Positions 8,439-16,402 of a DNA stretch of 45,130 nt are shown here, one piece after another. Location of the stretch: positions 1 to 45,130 of the forward strand of contig NZ_JASFYG010000008.1 of NCBI RefSeq assembly GCF_030055435.1. Reading direction: 5' to 3'. This DNA is from Methanothermobacter sp. (GTDB lineage Archaea; Methanobacteriota; Methanobacteria; Methanobacteriales; Methanothermobacteraceae). How positions within the stretch are numbered: the stretch's first letter is position 1; each line of letters starts with the position of its first letter. A program made the position numbers and the translations under genes. Under the pieces are notes generated by a model. That model searched no databases, had not been told where the DNA came from, and worked only from the letters and a program-made list of their open reading frames with translations.

Positions 8439-10145
8439 TTATTTTATGACCATGAGGATGTCACCTGTCTCAACCCTTTCGCCCTCGCCTGCGTATATCC
8501 TCTCAACAACGCCACCGTGGGGTGTCTGGATGTCGTTCTCCATCTTCATGGCCTCAATAACAGCCACAACATCCCCTGCATTCACATGGTCACCCTCACT
8601 GACCTTCAGCTTCACAACCATGCCCTGCATCGTTGACCTGACGGCACCCTCAACATTCAGGGGTTCTGGTTCAGCCTCCTCGATGGTCATGTATCCTGTG
8701 GGCACGACCTTTACGTTGAATTCGTCACCGTCCACCTCAACATGGAAGACCGTTGGCACATCACCTGCAGGTGCCCTTTCCTCCACGGGGGGCTCTAGTG
8801 GTTCCTCCTCAACCTCTCCCCTCAGGAACTTGGGTGCTATGGCAGGGTAGAGTGCGAGGGTCAGTATGTCCTCCTCCTTCTCTATTATGCCCATCTCCTC
8901 ACCCCTCTTCCTGCACTCCTCGTACTGGGGCTTGAGGATGTCTGCGGGTCTGCAGTCGATGGGCTCCTCATCGCCGATGACCTTCCTTGCGACCTCCTCA
9001 TTTACAGGTGCGGGCGGCCTACCGTAGAGTCCCCTGAAGTAGTCCTTCACCTCATTGGTGACCATACTGTACCTTTCACCACTCAGGACATTCATAACAG
9101 CCTGTATACCCACTATCTGGCTTGTTGGAGTTACAAGTGGAGGGTAACCCATGTCCTTCCTCACGCGGGGCATCTCCTCAAGGACCTCCTCGTACCTGTC
9201 AAGGGCGTTCTGTTCCTTGAGCTGTGCAACAAGGTTTGATAGCATACCCCCGGGTATCTGGTAGATGAGGACGTCTGTGTCGATCTGCTCGGCGATGGGG
9301 TCCAGTATGCTGCTGTACTTCTTTCTGATCTCCTCGAAGTACTTCTTGATGTTCTTCAGGATCTTGAGGTCGAGTCCTGTATCATAGGGGGTGTCCCTGA
9401 GGGCAGCAACGAGGCTCTCGGTCGGAGGCTGTGAGGCACCCCAGGATAGGGGGGATATTGCGGTGTCAAGGATATCAACCCCCGCCTCACAGGCCGCATA
9501 GTAACTCATGGGTGTCATACCACTTGTGCAGTGGCAGTGAAGATTTACCATGAGGTCTGTTTCCTCTTTAAGGGCACTTACAAGTTCGTAGGCATCGTGG
9601 GGTGAAATTAAACCTGCCATATCCTTAATGGCAACTGAGTCACATTCAAGGGCCTCGAGTTCCCTTGCAAAGTCCACGTAACTTTCAAGTGTATGGTATG
9701 GGCTTATGGTGTAGCAGATAACCCCCTGCACATGGGCGTCCTGTTCCCTGGCAACCTTTATGGCGTACTCCATGTTCCGGAGGTCATTAAGGGCGTCGAA
9801 TATTCTGAACACATCAACGCCGTTTTCATAGGACTTCTCAATGAACTTCCTCACGATGTCATCAGGGTAGTGCTTGTAACCCACCAGGTTCTGACCACGG
9901 AGGAGCATCTGTATTGGGGTCCTCTTTATGTGATCCTTGAGTTCCAGCAGCCTCTCCCATGGATCCTCGTTCAGGTAACGTATGCATGTATCGAAGGTTG
10001 CGCCTCCCCATGCCTCCAGTGAGAAGAAACCAACCCTGTCCATCTCCTCTGCGATGGGTATCATGTCCCTTGTCCGGAGGCGAGTTGCAAGAAGTGACTG
10101 ATGCGCATCCCTGAATGCTGTTTCAACGACCTTTATCCCTTTCAT
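8439..10145 (-). CDS. pycB: Pyruvate carboxylase subunit B (carboxyltransferase + biotin carrier)
   Basis: 568 residues. The N-terminal carboxyltransferase barrel (about 1-300) shows VETAFRDAHQSLLATRLRT, WGGATFDTC, the catalytic-lysine segment DSVAIKDMAGL and the metal-binding LHCHCTSGM. A conserved central domain follows, and the C-terminal biotinyl domain has AMKMEND with the lysine that carries biotin. With a separate biotin-carboxylase subunit (PycA, not here) it makes oxaloacetate from pyruvate and bicarbonate, feeding the reductive TCA branch. Sodium-pumping oxaloacetate decarboxylase alpha subunits look alike, but no membrane beta/gamma subunits are present and methanogens use the carboxylase. 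Probably monocistronic. Confidence 0.93.
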   Translation of the reverse strand: MKGIKVVETAFRDAHQSLLATRLRTRDMIPIAEEMDRVGFFSLEAWGGATFDTCIRYLNEDPWERLLELKDHIKRTPIQMLLRGQNLVGYKHYPDDIVRKFIEKSYENGVDVFRIFDALNDLRNMEYAIKVAREQDAHVQGVICYTISPYHTLESYVDFARELEALECDSVAIKDMAGLISPHDAYELVSALKEETDLMVNLHCHCTSGMTPMSYYAACEAGVDILDTAISPLSWGASQPPTESLVAALRDTPYDTGLDLKILKNIKKYFEEIRKKYSSILDPIAEQIDTDVLIYQIPGGMLSNLVAQLKEQNALDRYEEVLEEMPRVRKDMGYPPLVTPTSQIVGIQAVMNVLSGERYSMVTNEVKDYFRGLYGRPPAPVNEEVARKVIGDEEPIDCRPADILKPQYEECRKRGEEMGIIEKEEDILTLALYPAIAPKFLRGEVEEEPLEPPVEERAPAGDVPTVFHVEVDGDEFNVKVVPTGYMTIEEAEPEPLNVEGAVRSTMQGMVVKLKVSEGDHVNAGDVVAVIEAMKMENDIQTPHGGVVERIYAGEGERVETGDILMVIK

Positions 10146-10172
10146 CGTGACCCTCTCATGAGATCATTAATT

Positions 10173-10182
10173 CTTTATATAC
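10173..10182 (-). promoter_or_regulatory. TATA box of pycB
   Basis: On the minus strand the sequence reads GTATATAAAG, placing the transcript start near 10152 and giving a leader of about 10 bases before ATG 10145. Spacing-based inference. Confidence 0.5.
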
Positions 10183-10252
10183 ATAGTAGGAACTTCCTTA
10201 AATACACAGCAGATGTATTAATTCTCTATGAATTTATCCCACGCCTGAAATG

Positions 10253-10260
10253 GTTATAAG
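10253..10260 (+). promoter_or_regulatory. TATA box of the ferredoxin gene
   Basis: GTTATAAG in the divergent 172-bp gap between pycB and the ferredoxin gene; predicted start of transcription about 10282, ahead of an AAGGGAG ribosome-binding site and ATG 10318. Confidence 0.45.
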
Positions 10261-10317
10261 GAATGAGATACTAATCCTAACCATTAAATTTACAACGAAT
10301 TTTAAGGGAGAATCAAA

Positions 10318-10503
10318 ATGGCAAAGATAACCATAGATTATGATGAATGTGATGCATGCGGAGAATGTGTCGATGTATGCCCGATGGAGGTACTCATAAT
10401 AGTTGACGGTAAACTCAAGGTCCAGCACCCTGAGGAATGCAATGAATGTGAGGTATGCATGGACGTCTGCCCCAATGAGTGCATAGAGGTTGAGGAGGAC
10501 TGA
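10318..10503 (+). CDS. 2[4Fe-4S] ferredoxin
   Basis: A 61-residue bacterial-type ferredoxin with two classic CxxCxxCxxxCP motifs: CDACGECVDVCP (residues 11-22) and CNECEVCMDVCP (about 41-52). It is a soluble low-potential electron carrier; in methanogens such proteins couple to hydrogenases, formylmethanofuran dehydrogenase and oxidoreductases. The acidic tail (VEED) is typical. Own promoter and divergent orientation from pycB suggest a single-gene transcript. The specific redox partners cannot be told from the sequence. Confidence 0.95.
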   Translation: MAKITIDYDECDACGECVDVCPMEVLIIVDGKLKVQHPEECNECEVCMDVCPNECIEVEED

Positions 10504-10580
10504 CCCTCAACCCAGATAACTCCTTTTTATAAAGATTGTTTATTTCTTTGGATTCATCCACAAAATTAAAGATTACAATT

Positions 10581-11678
10581 TTATCTCTCTCTTTTACCCT
10601 CAATGAATTCATCCACCATATTGGCGGCCACATCATCAGTGTACTGGACCGGAGGATGCTTCATTGTGTAGGCTGATATTGATGTGAGTGTGCCGCCCAC
10701 TCCACGGTCAATTGCAAGTTTGCAGCACCTTATGGCGTCGATGACGCATCCAGCGGAGTTGGGTGAGTCCTCAACACTCAGCCTCAGCTCAAGGTTCATT
10801 GGGACATCCCCGAAGAGCCTGCCCTCCATCCTTAGGAAGCAGATCTTATTGTCCTTCTGCCAGGGTATGTAGTCGCTGGGGCCTATGTGGATGTTCTCCT
10901 CATCCAGCCTTTCATCGCCCAGTATTGACTGAACTGCTTCAGTCTTGGATTCCTTCTTTGAGTCAAGCCTGTCACGGTTGAGCATGTTGAGGAAGTCAGT
11001 GTTCCCACCGGTGTTTATCTGGTAGGTCCGATCAAGCCTGACACCCCTCTTTTTAAAGAGGTTTGCCAGGGTTCTGTGGGTTATGGTGGCTCCAAGCTGG
11101 GCCTTTATATCGTCACCAACAATTGGTATCCCCCTCTCCTCAAATCTGGCGGCCCATTGAGGATCACTGGCTATGAAGACAGGCATGTTGTTTATGTAGG
11201 CAACCCCGGCCTCGAGTGCGCACTCAGCATAGAACCTTGCTGCCTCCTCTGATCCCACGGGTAGATAGTTGAGTAGTATCTCAGACCCACTTTCCCTGAG
11301 GACCTCAACAACATCAACAGGTTCGGCGTCTGCTACAACGAAGGTCTGATCTTCAGGGTAATCCTTCATGTGGGGCGCCACACCATCAAGAACGTGCCCC
11401 ATGGATACCTCAACACCCATCAGGGGTATATCATCACAGAATACCGTCGTGCAGTTTGGGGGTGCGAATATGGCCTCGCTCAAGTCTTTCCCGACCTTTC
11501 TCTTATCCACATCGAAGGCCGCCACAACCTCAATGTCCCCTGGCCTGTAACCCCCAATATCCCAGTGCATGAGTCCTATTGAATCACGGGCATCCTTGTT
11601 ACGATAATAGTATATCCCCTGAATCAGGGAGCTGGCACAGTTTCCCACACCGACTATTGCAATCTTTATCTTATCCAA
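10581..11678 (-). CDS. Myo-inositol-1-phosphate synthase
   Basis: About 365 residues. It turns glucose-6-phosphate into L-myo-inositol-1-phosphate with NAD+ as internal redox cofactor; archaeal products are inositol phospholipid head groups and, in some thermophiles, solutes. Signatures are the N-terminal dinucleotide-binding [18 protein letters not shown], later [17 protein letters not shown] and the [11 protein letters not shown] segment. GTG 11687 is in frame but overlaps the ribosome-binding motif; TTG 11678, six bases after GGTG, gives the start [10 protein letters not shown] and is preferred. A TATA-like AATTTATAGC (minus strand, 11730-11721) fits that transcript. Confidence 0.93.
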   Translation of the reverse strand: MDKIKIAIVGVGNCASSLIQGIYYYRNKDARDSIGLMHWDIGGYRPGDIEVVAAFDVDKRKVGKDLSEAIFAPPNCTTVFCDDIPLMGVEVSMGHVLDGVAPHMKDYPEDQTFVVADAEPVDVVEVLRESGSEILLNYLPVGSEEAARFYAECALEAGVAYINNMPVFIASDPQWAARFEERGIPIVGDDIKAQLGATITHRTLANLFKKRGVRLDRTYQINTGGNTDFLNMLNRDRLDSKKESKTEAVQSILGDERLDEENIHIGPSDYIPWQKDNKICFLRMEGRLFGDVPMNLELRLSVEDSPNSAGCVIDAIRCCKLAIDRGVGGTLTSISAYTMKHPPVQYTDDVAANMVDEFIEGKRER

Positions 11679-11795
11679 TTGAAACACCTTTCAGAGATTT
11701 GTGATAATCATAAAATCAAGGCTATAAATTGATCAACTTACTTTTTAAGATTTGCATATTAAACTATTAAATGTTTCGCCCCTTTTCTGGTGGGA

Positions 11796-12695
11796 TCACC
11801 AATTCAGAATTGAGGCCCTTAGGATAATCAGGACTATCCATGAGGCAAGTAGGACACTTTCCCTGAACTTACTGTATTCTGGAAGCCCCTTATCAAACCT
11901 CCAGGTAAGCATAACTATTAAAATCAGTGAAAGGTTAATGAGGTTTCCCATTATATTCAGGGGGTTTCTGAGGTGGGTGGGTATCCACCCTGCAACGATT
12001 AAAAGGATTCCTGCCCATAGAATCCATCTGATGTCCCGGTGTTCCTTCTCTGAAAGGTAACCACGCCATGAGAGGAGGATAAGCACAAGGAATGACCCCA
12101 TCCCCATGGCCATGCCCAGAAACTGGAGGATGTTAAGGAGTACTGGAACACCGAACACCTCTGACTTCAGGATGGGGAGAATGAAAATGGCGTTCAGAGC
12201 CTCATCCGGCGGGAAGGATTCCTCTTCCCCCACAACAAGGACGTAGCTCCCCCTGTTATTCTGACTACTCACCCTGAGGTAGTATGTGCCCGCCCCAACG
12301 GTCCTGTTGAATTCAGGGCCCTTAAAGTAACTGTCACCACCGAATTCCTCGAAGTAGGGGCTCCAGGAACTCAAGTTACCATCAAGTGTCCCTATAACCT
12401 TACCACCCTTTATTATATCCACAGAGACAGCCTCTGCATCAGGGGAGAGCGGAACCAGAATATTAACGTATAGTCTGAAGGGTCTCCCTGAATCAACCCT
12501 GAAGTAGACTGGCTCCCCCTCAAGTTTACCATAGAATGCCTGTGACACCTCGGGGTTCTTGACTGTAACCTCATTATCACTCACAAGGCGGGGCTGGTGC
12601 GCATATGCTCCCTGAATTAGTATTAACGTTAGTATTAGGATGATAACCCGTTTTATGGTATTATATCTGCGCGTCCCCTTAATAATATCTCTCAT
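11796..12695 (-). CDS. Secreted-domain membrane protein of unknown function
   Basis: 299 residues, not recognised. A signal peptide or anchor (about 15-32, VIILILTLILIQGAYA) precedes an extracytoplasmic, beta-rich domain (about 33-165) with the motif AGTYYLRVSSQNNRGSYVLVVG, which resembles a pre-peptidase-type or cell-surface beta-sandwich. Four membrane helices follow (about 187-208, 226-243, 250-268, 283-297). It overlaps the preceding metallo-hydrolase gene by an ATGA, and a membrane/polyprenol kinase cluster lies further upstream, so a cell-envelope role is conceivable but unproven. Confidence 0.7.
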   Translation of the reverse strand: MRDIIKGTRRYNTIKRVIILILTLILIQGAYAHQPRLVSDNEVTVKNPEVSQAFYGKLEGEPVYFRVDSGRPFRLYVNILVPLSPDAEAVSVDIIKGGKVIGTLDGNLSSWSPYFEEFGGDSYFKGPEFNRTVGAGTYYLRVSSQNNRGSYVLVVGEEESFPPDEALNAIFILPILKSEVFGVPVLLNILQFLGMAMGMGSFLVLILLSWRGYLSEKEHRDIRWILWAGILLIVAGWIPTHLRNPLNIMGNLINLSLILIVMLTWRFDKGLPEYSKFRESVLLASWIVLIILRASILNW

Positions 12696-13471
12696 GTGAT
12701 GATCTCCGTGCCTGTCTGGAGTGGATTGACATTAACTGGACCCTCAGTAAGACCGAGTCGTGCCTTCTCTGATGTGCAGTGACCAGTGTAGACGGGACCT
12801 CTAACAAATTCTCCAAGCCGGGATGCAACCTCCTCTGAGGGTTCCTCAAGGTGGAAACCACCCACAAGAAGATCCACGGGTTTATGAAAGATATCATAGG
12901 CCCTACTGACAATGTTGAGTATGCCGCTATGTGAGCAACCCGTTATGAGGTTAAGATGACCATCTTCTTCAATAACAATGGCCAGTTCATCGGAAAACCT
13001 GTCAGGAACAGGTTCGCCATTTAAACATTCAAAGAGGGCCCTGTTACCAGCGGGTTTCTCGAAAAGATCTCCAAAGTCCCGGATCAGCGTGAAACCTGGA
13101 AAGCTCTCAGTTTTAGAGATGAACTTTATCCTGTCGTCGCGGATTTCCTCGAGGCCTATGAACCTCCAGTCACCATTAACGGCATAGCGTGGTGTAAATG
13201 CCCCCTCCCCCATGAGGACATCTGCCGAGTCATTGATTTCGAGGAAATGTCTTAGTCCTCCTCCATGGTCATAGTGGCCGTGTGAGATAACCGCCAAATC
13301 CACCCCCCTGAGGTCAACGCCCAGTCTTCTGGCATTCTCTGCAAAGAGTCTGCTCTGTCCCATATCAAAGAGTACCCTGATGTCAGACTCGATGTACAGT
13401 GATAGGCCATGTTCACCCCTCAGCGGCGCTTTTGAGGTATCCTCAACAAGGCAGATAATTTTCAGAAACAT
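12692..13471 (-). CDS. MBL-fold metallo-hydrolase (COG1237-like)
   Basis: About 259 residues of the metallo-beta-lactamase fold. The metal motif is complete: SHGHYDHGGGL (HxHxDH), with a second ligand region TGCSHSGILNI and a C-terminal histidine in YTGHC. Family members of this kind include enzymes annotated as dihydropterin-ribofuranosylaminobenzene phosphate synthase in methanopterin synthesis, but the substrate here is not evident. The start is uncertain among 13489, 13477 and 13471; ATG 13471 begins MFLKIICLVEDTS. It overlaps the end of tmk on the same strand and shares ATGA with the next gene. Confidence 0.82.
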   Translation of the reverse strand: MFLKIICLVEDTSKAPLRGEHGLSLYIESDIRVLFDMGQSRLFAENARRLGVDLRGVDLAVISHGHYDHGGGLRHFLEINDSADVLMGEGAFTPRYAVNGDWRFIGLEEIRDDRIKFISKTESFPGFTLIRDFGDLFEKPAGNRALFECLNGEPVPDRFSDELAIVIEEDGHLNLITGCSHSGILNIVSRAYDIFHKPVDLLVGGFHLEEPSEEVASRLGEFVRGPVYTGHCTSEKARLGLTEGPVNVNPLQTGTEIIT

Positions 13472-14045
13472 CACCATCCAGGAGGTCAAGTATCTCGTCT
13501 ATCCTTCGCTGCACATCAGCTATGGGGTCCTCTGTGTTTATTATGTACCAGCCACTGGCAAGTTTGAGGGCCTTTTCCCTTGTTTTTGTGAGGTCCTCCA
13601 AGTTTTCGAACATCTCATGCTCATCCCTCTCCCTTAACCTTCTCAGGGACTCCTCTGGGGACACGTCAAGGAAGAACATGTACTCAGTGGTTGGAAGGAC
13701 CCTTGAGAGGAGGCGGTACAGTATTGATGCCAGGGGCCCGGGGAGGTAGGCCACACCCATGAGGTACCTTGAGAATATCAGGGTGTCGGGGCCAGGATTG
13801 GAGCGCCAGTAATAGAGCCACAGGGACCTTATGACGTCCAGGGCATAGAACACTGCGGCTTTGATATGGTTGACCTTCCCACCTCTAAGGAGGGCCTTTT
13901 TGGCTCTTCGACCGTAGGGGTTATCCTCCTCAGGATGGGACCTGAATATGACGCGCTCACCACGCTCAAGGTACCTCCTTCTTATTATTTCGGCGTGGGT
14001 GTCCTTACCTGCCCCGTCAAGGCCATCAATGACTATGAACCTCAA
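13443..14045 (-). CDS. tmk: Thymidylate kinase
   Basis: Phosphorylates dTMP to dTDP. The P-loop is FIVIDGLDGAGKDT; the dTMP-contact region appears as FSRYLMGVAYLPGPLAS, and the lid region as RRLRERDEHEMFENLE. Start is set at TTG 14045, where TTGA overlaps the stop of the preceding gene and gives the compact start (M)RFIVIDGLDG; the frame upstream to 14093 adds only residues unlike the family. 200 residues, usual length. Cotranscribed with its neighbours on the minus strand. Confidence 0.9.
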   Translation of the reverse strand: MRFIVIDGLDGAGKDTHAEIIRRRYLERGERVIFRSHPEEDNPYGRRAKKALLRGGKVNHIKAAVFYALDVIRSLWLYYWRSNPGPDTLIFSRYLMGVAYLPGPLASILYRLLSRVLPTTEYMFFLDVSPEESLRRLRERDEHEMFENLEDLTKTREKALKLASGWYIINTEDPIADVQRRIDEILDLLDGDVSENYLPC

Positions 14046-14701
14046 ACAGCCATTCCCCCCAGGATTATGTAGGCTGCAACTGCCCCGAAGCATGCTGTAA
14101 GGTTGTCAAGGCCCCTGGGGGTGAGGGCCTCCAGTACAGTTGATACCAGGGCAACCCCCACTATGACCAGCGGGGCAATGTTCTGTGAGTAGTAGAGGAG
14201 GACGAGGGGCAGCGTCACAAGGAGTGTCAGGAACATCCCCAGGGAGCCCTCCAGGCTCTTCCTATCCCCCAGTACACTGAAGGTTGTCCTCCCGAACCTC
14301 TCACCTATCAGGCTTGCAAGGCCGTCGCCATAGGACATGGCGGCTATCCCTATACCCGTGACCCAGGGAATGTTAAAGAATAGGTAGGCCAGCACGGTCC
14401 AGGATATGGAGTAGTAGACGAGGCCAAGGCCGTGTCCATAGGATGAGACCTTGTGTTTTATCTTCAGTGGGGAGTAGGGGCTTATGAGGAATGTTAGGGG
14501 TATGAATGGCGCCGCCGCAAGGAATGTTATAACCAGGCGGCTATCAAAGAGGGGTAATATAAATAGGATGTTACCAACCATTATATGTACAAATTTCCGG
14601 CTCAGGTTTGGTCTATCACCAAGTAGCCTCTCGGATATAATCAGTAAAACCGCAACATACAGATATACCATCAGGAGTCCAAGAATGTCACTGCCGCTCA
14701 T
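14042..14701 (-). CDS. Polyprenol/dolichol-phytol kinase-family membrane protein
   Basis: About 219 residues with six or seven hydrophobic helices and motifs of the CTP-dependent SEC59/DGK1/VTE5 family: RKFVHIMVGN near the N-terminus, MSYGDGLASLIGERFGRTTF in the middle, and DRKSLEGSLGMFL. Known members phosphorylate dolichol, phytol or diacylglycerol; the substrate here could be a polyprenol or geranylgeraniol. The frame opens at TTG 14722, but a TATA-like ACTTATACC centred near 14730 predicts transcription starting by ATG 14701, a leaderless start. Divergent from DGGGP synthase, an archaeal lipid enzyme, which fits a lipid role. Confidence 0.78.
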   Translation of the reverse strand: MSGSDILGLLMVYLYVAVLLIISERLLGDRPNLSRKFVHIMVGNILFILPLFDSRLVITFLAAAPFIPLTFLISPYSPLKIKHKVSSYGHGLGLVYYSISWTVLAYLFFNIPWVTGIGIAAMSYGDGLASLIGERFGRTTFSVLGDRKSLEGSLGMFLTLLVTLPLVLLYYSQNIAPLVIVGVALVSTVLEALTPRGLDNLTACFGAVAAYIILGGMAV

Positions 14702-14824
14702 AGGAATTATGGAGTAGTTCAAGGTATAAGTGGCTTTTGATTTATCATTATTGATACATGTAAAAGCTGGGAGTAGTTTAAGTATAGTGGCCTTTTATGA
14801 TAGAACTGATGGAGGTTTTTCTGC

Positions 14825-15673
14825 ATGAACCCTTACATTGAAATACTGAGACCCGTAAACGCTGTCATGGCTGTAATAACTGTTATACTCATGGCCCTCA
14901 TTGCCGGCAGGTTTGATGTTGATGTTCTCCTCGCATGCATAGTTGTTTTCACCGCCACAGGCGCAGGTAATGTGATAAATGACTACTTTGACCATGAAAT
15001 TGACAGAGTTAACAGGCCATCACGCCCCATACCCTCAGGGAGGATCACAAGAAGGGCTGCTGGTATCTATTCTATCTTACTTTTTGTTTTAGCTTTAGCA
15101 CTGGGATTCTACCTTGGCCCTCTACCGGGTCTTGTGGTGGCTTCAAGTTCTCTTCTTATGGTATACTATGCATGGAGCCTCAAGAAGAGGTGCCTTGTTG
15201 GCAACATAACCATATCCTTCCTCACAGGGATGAGCTTCGTCTTTGGGGGCATAGTTGTCGGTGAGTTATCTGCATCCATCTACCTTGGAACCTACGCCTT
15301 CCTCATGACCATGGCCAGGGAGATAGTCAAGGACATGGAGGACGTTGAGGGGGACCTGGTTGAGGGTGCAACCACACTCCCCATAACACATGGTATGAGG
15401 GTTTCAGGGATCCTTGCAGCCGCATTCATGTTATCAGCAAGCCTCACAAGTCCCAGCCTTTACATTATAGGGATATTCTCAATCCTCTATATCCCGGTCC
15501 TTGCAGTTGCAGTGATTTTCTTCCTGCGGGCGGCCTTCATGATACTAAAAGGTCAGGATAGGGAAACCGCATCACGTGTCTCAGGGTTCATAAAGGTGGG
15601 GATGGCGGTGACGTTTCTGGCATTCGCTGCCGGAAGCGGCACCGTAACAGGGATGGCCGGCATGGTACCTTAG
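14825..15673 (+). CDS. Digeranylgeranylglyceryl phosphate synthase (UbiA superfamily)
   Basis: 282 residues. It transfers a second geranylgeranyl chain to geranylgeranylglyceryl phosphate, forming the archaeal diether lipid core. The two aspartate motifs of UbiA prenyltransferases are present: NDYFDHEIDRVNRPSRP (about residues 52-68) and the second as REIVKDMEDVEGD (about 162-174); about eight membrane helices are visible. GGAGGT (14815-14820) lies just before ATG 14825. Other UbiA enzymes are possible, but the early N-terminus (YIEILRPVNAVMA) matches the archaeal lipid branch. Confidence 0.87.
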   Translation: MNPYIEILRPVNAVMAVITVILMALIAGRFDVDVLLACIVVFTATGAGNVINDYFDHEIDRVNRPSRPIPSGRITRRAAGIYSILLFVLALALGFYLGPLPGLVVASSSLLMVYYAWSLKKRCLVGNITISFLTGMSFVFGGIVVGELSASIYLGTYAFLMTMAREIVKDMEDVEGDLVEGATTLPITHGMRVSGILAAAFMLSASLTSPSLYIIGIFSILYIPVLAVAVIFFLRAAFMILKGQDRETASRVSGFIKVGMAVTFLAFAAGSGTVTGMAGMVP

Positions 15674-15747
15674 ATGTCACAAAAAAGATGCTAATGGGTG
15701 AAATTATTCACAAAAAACCTTTAGTGTATGTGAATAGTAGGAAATGA

Positions 15748-15810
15748 TAGGGTAGGTGAAGGAGTAGATGTTCATCCCCCCAACCTTCATTTAACTCCTT
15801 CAACACCCTA
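15748..15810. terminator. Long interrupted hairpin downstream of DGGGP synthase
   Basis: TAGGGT-agg-TGAAGGAGT (15748-15765) pairs with ACTCCTTCA-ac-ACCCTA (about 15794-15810), enclosing a loop of about 28 bases, and a T-rich run (15813-15818) follows on the + strand. It sits between convergent genes, so it is probably a terminator; a small structured RNA is an alternative. Confidence 0.45.
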
Positions 15811-15840
15811 AACTTTTTCTACATTTAACCCCCCTAACCT

Positions 15841-15866
15841 GTTCCAGGTGGCAAACCACCTGGAAC
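15841..15866. terminator. Perfect 11-bp hairpin between convergent genes
   Basis: GTTCCAGGTGG and CCACCTGGAAC are perfect reverse complements around a CAAA loop. Its place between convergent genes suggests bidirectional termination or transcript-end protection. The rest of the gap 15674-15922 is AT-rich with no gene seen. Confidence 0.55.
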
Positions 15867-15922
15867 CGCTTATTCTTATTGACTCCATTGAATCTCTAAG
15901 GAAACTTCATTCTTATTGAAGA

Positions 15923-16399
15923 CTACTCACCACTTTTTATGCCAACAATATCAACCACATCGACCAGCTTCCATACATAGGAACGGTCCATTTCCACAAG
16001 GCATGTCAGGGGATCCTCAGGCGAATGACCGAGGGCCTTCAGGATGTTCCTTGATAGGCCGTGCTTCTCTATGAGGTCAGCGAACATCTCCTTAACCCTC
16101 TTCCTGGTTGAGGGGTCCTTCTCCTCGACTATCTGGCCCTGCAGTGTAACGAAGCGGTAATCTGATAGGTCCTCCTCATAGTGTTCTATCTCCACTGCGA
16201 CGTAGGGGTTTTTCTTGAGGAGCTCTATCTTCCTGCCGTACCTTGTTGAGAGGAAGTAGATGTGCTCCCCATCGAATACATAGAGGAAGGGTGCTATGTA
16301 TGGATAGTCACCGTTGAAGGCTATCCTACTCATGAAGTTGTCCCTTATGAACTCATCGTACTCCTCCCTGCTCATGAGGGGAATCTTAACTATACCCAT
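15923..16399 (-). CDS. Pyridoxamine-phosphate-oxidase-like FMN-binding protein
   Basis: 158 residues of the split-barrel flavin-binding fold: MSREEYDEFIRDNFMSRIAF, then YPYIAPFLYVFDGEHIYFLS and GRKIELLKKNPYVAVEIEHY are the usual FMN-contact blocks. In methanogens such proteins are flavin reductases or bind F420; the actual activity is unknown. ATG 16399 has GGAGGT seven bases upstream, preferred over GTG 16402. It follows directly on the MBL-rhodanese gene and is probably cotranscribed with it, hinting at a sulfur or redox function. Confidence 0.82.
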   Translation of the reverse strand: MGIVKIPLMSREEYDEFIRDNFMSRIAFNGDYPYIAPFLYVFDGEHIYFLSTRYGRKIELLKKNPYVAVEIEHYEEDLSDYRFVTLQGQIVEEKDPSTRKRVKEMFADLIEKHGLSRNILKALGHSPEDPLTCLVEMDRSYVWKLVDVVDIVGIKSGE

Positions 16400-16402
16400 C
16401 AC

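Noticed and set aside
15871-15925. Direct repeats of ATTCTTATTGA in the gap before the FMN-binding gene as another CRISPR-like unit
   Set aside because: Copies are only 11 bp with a period of 39, not the 25-31 bp copies and ~35-bp insert seen at the three units; AT-rich chance similarity suffices.
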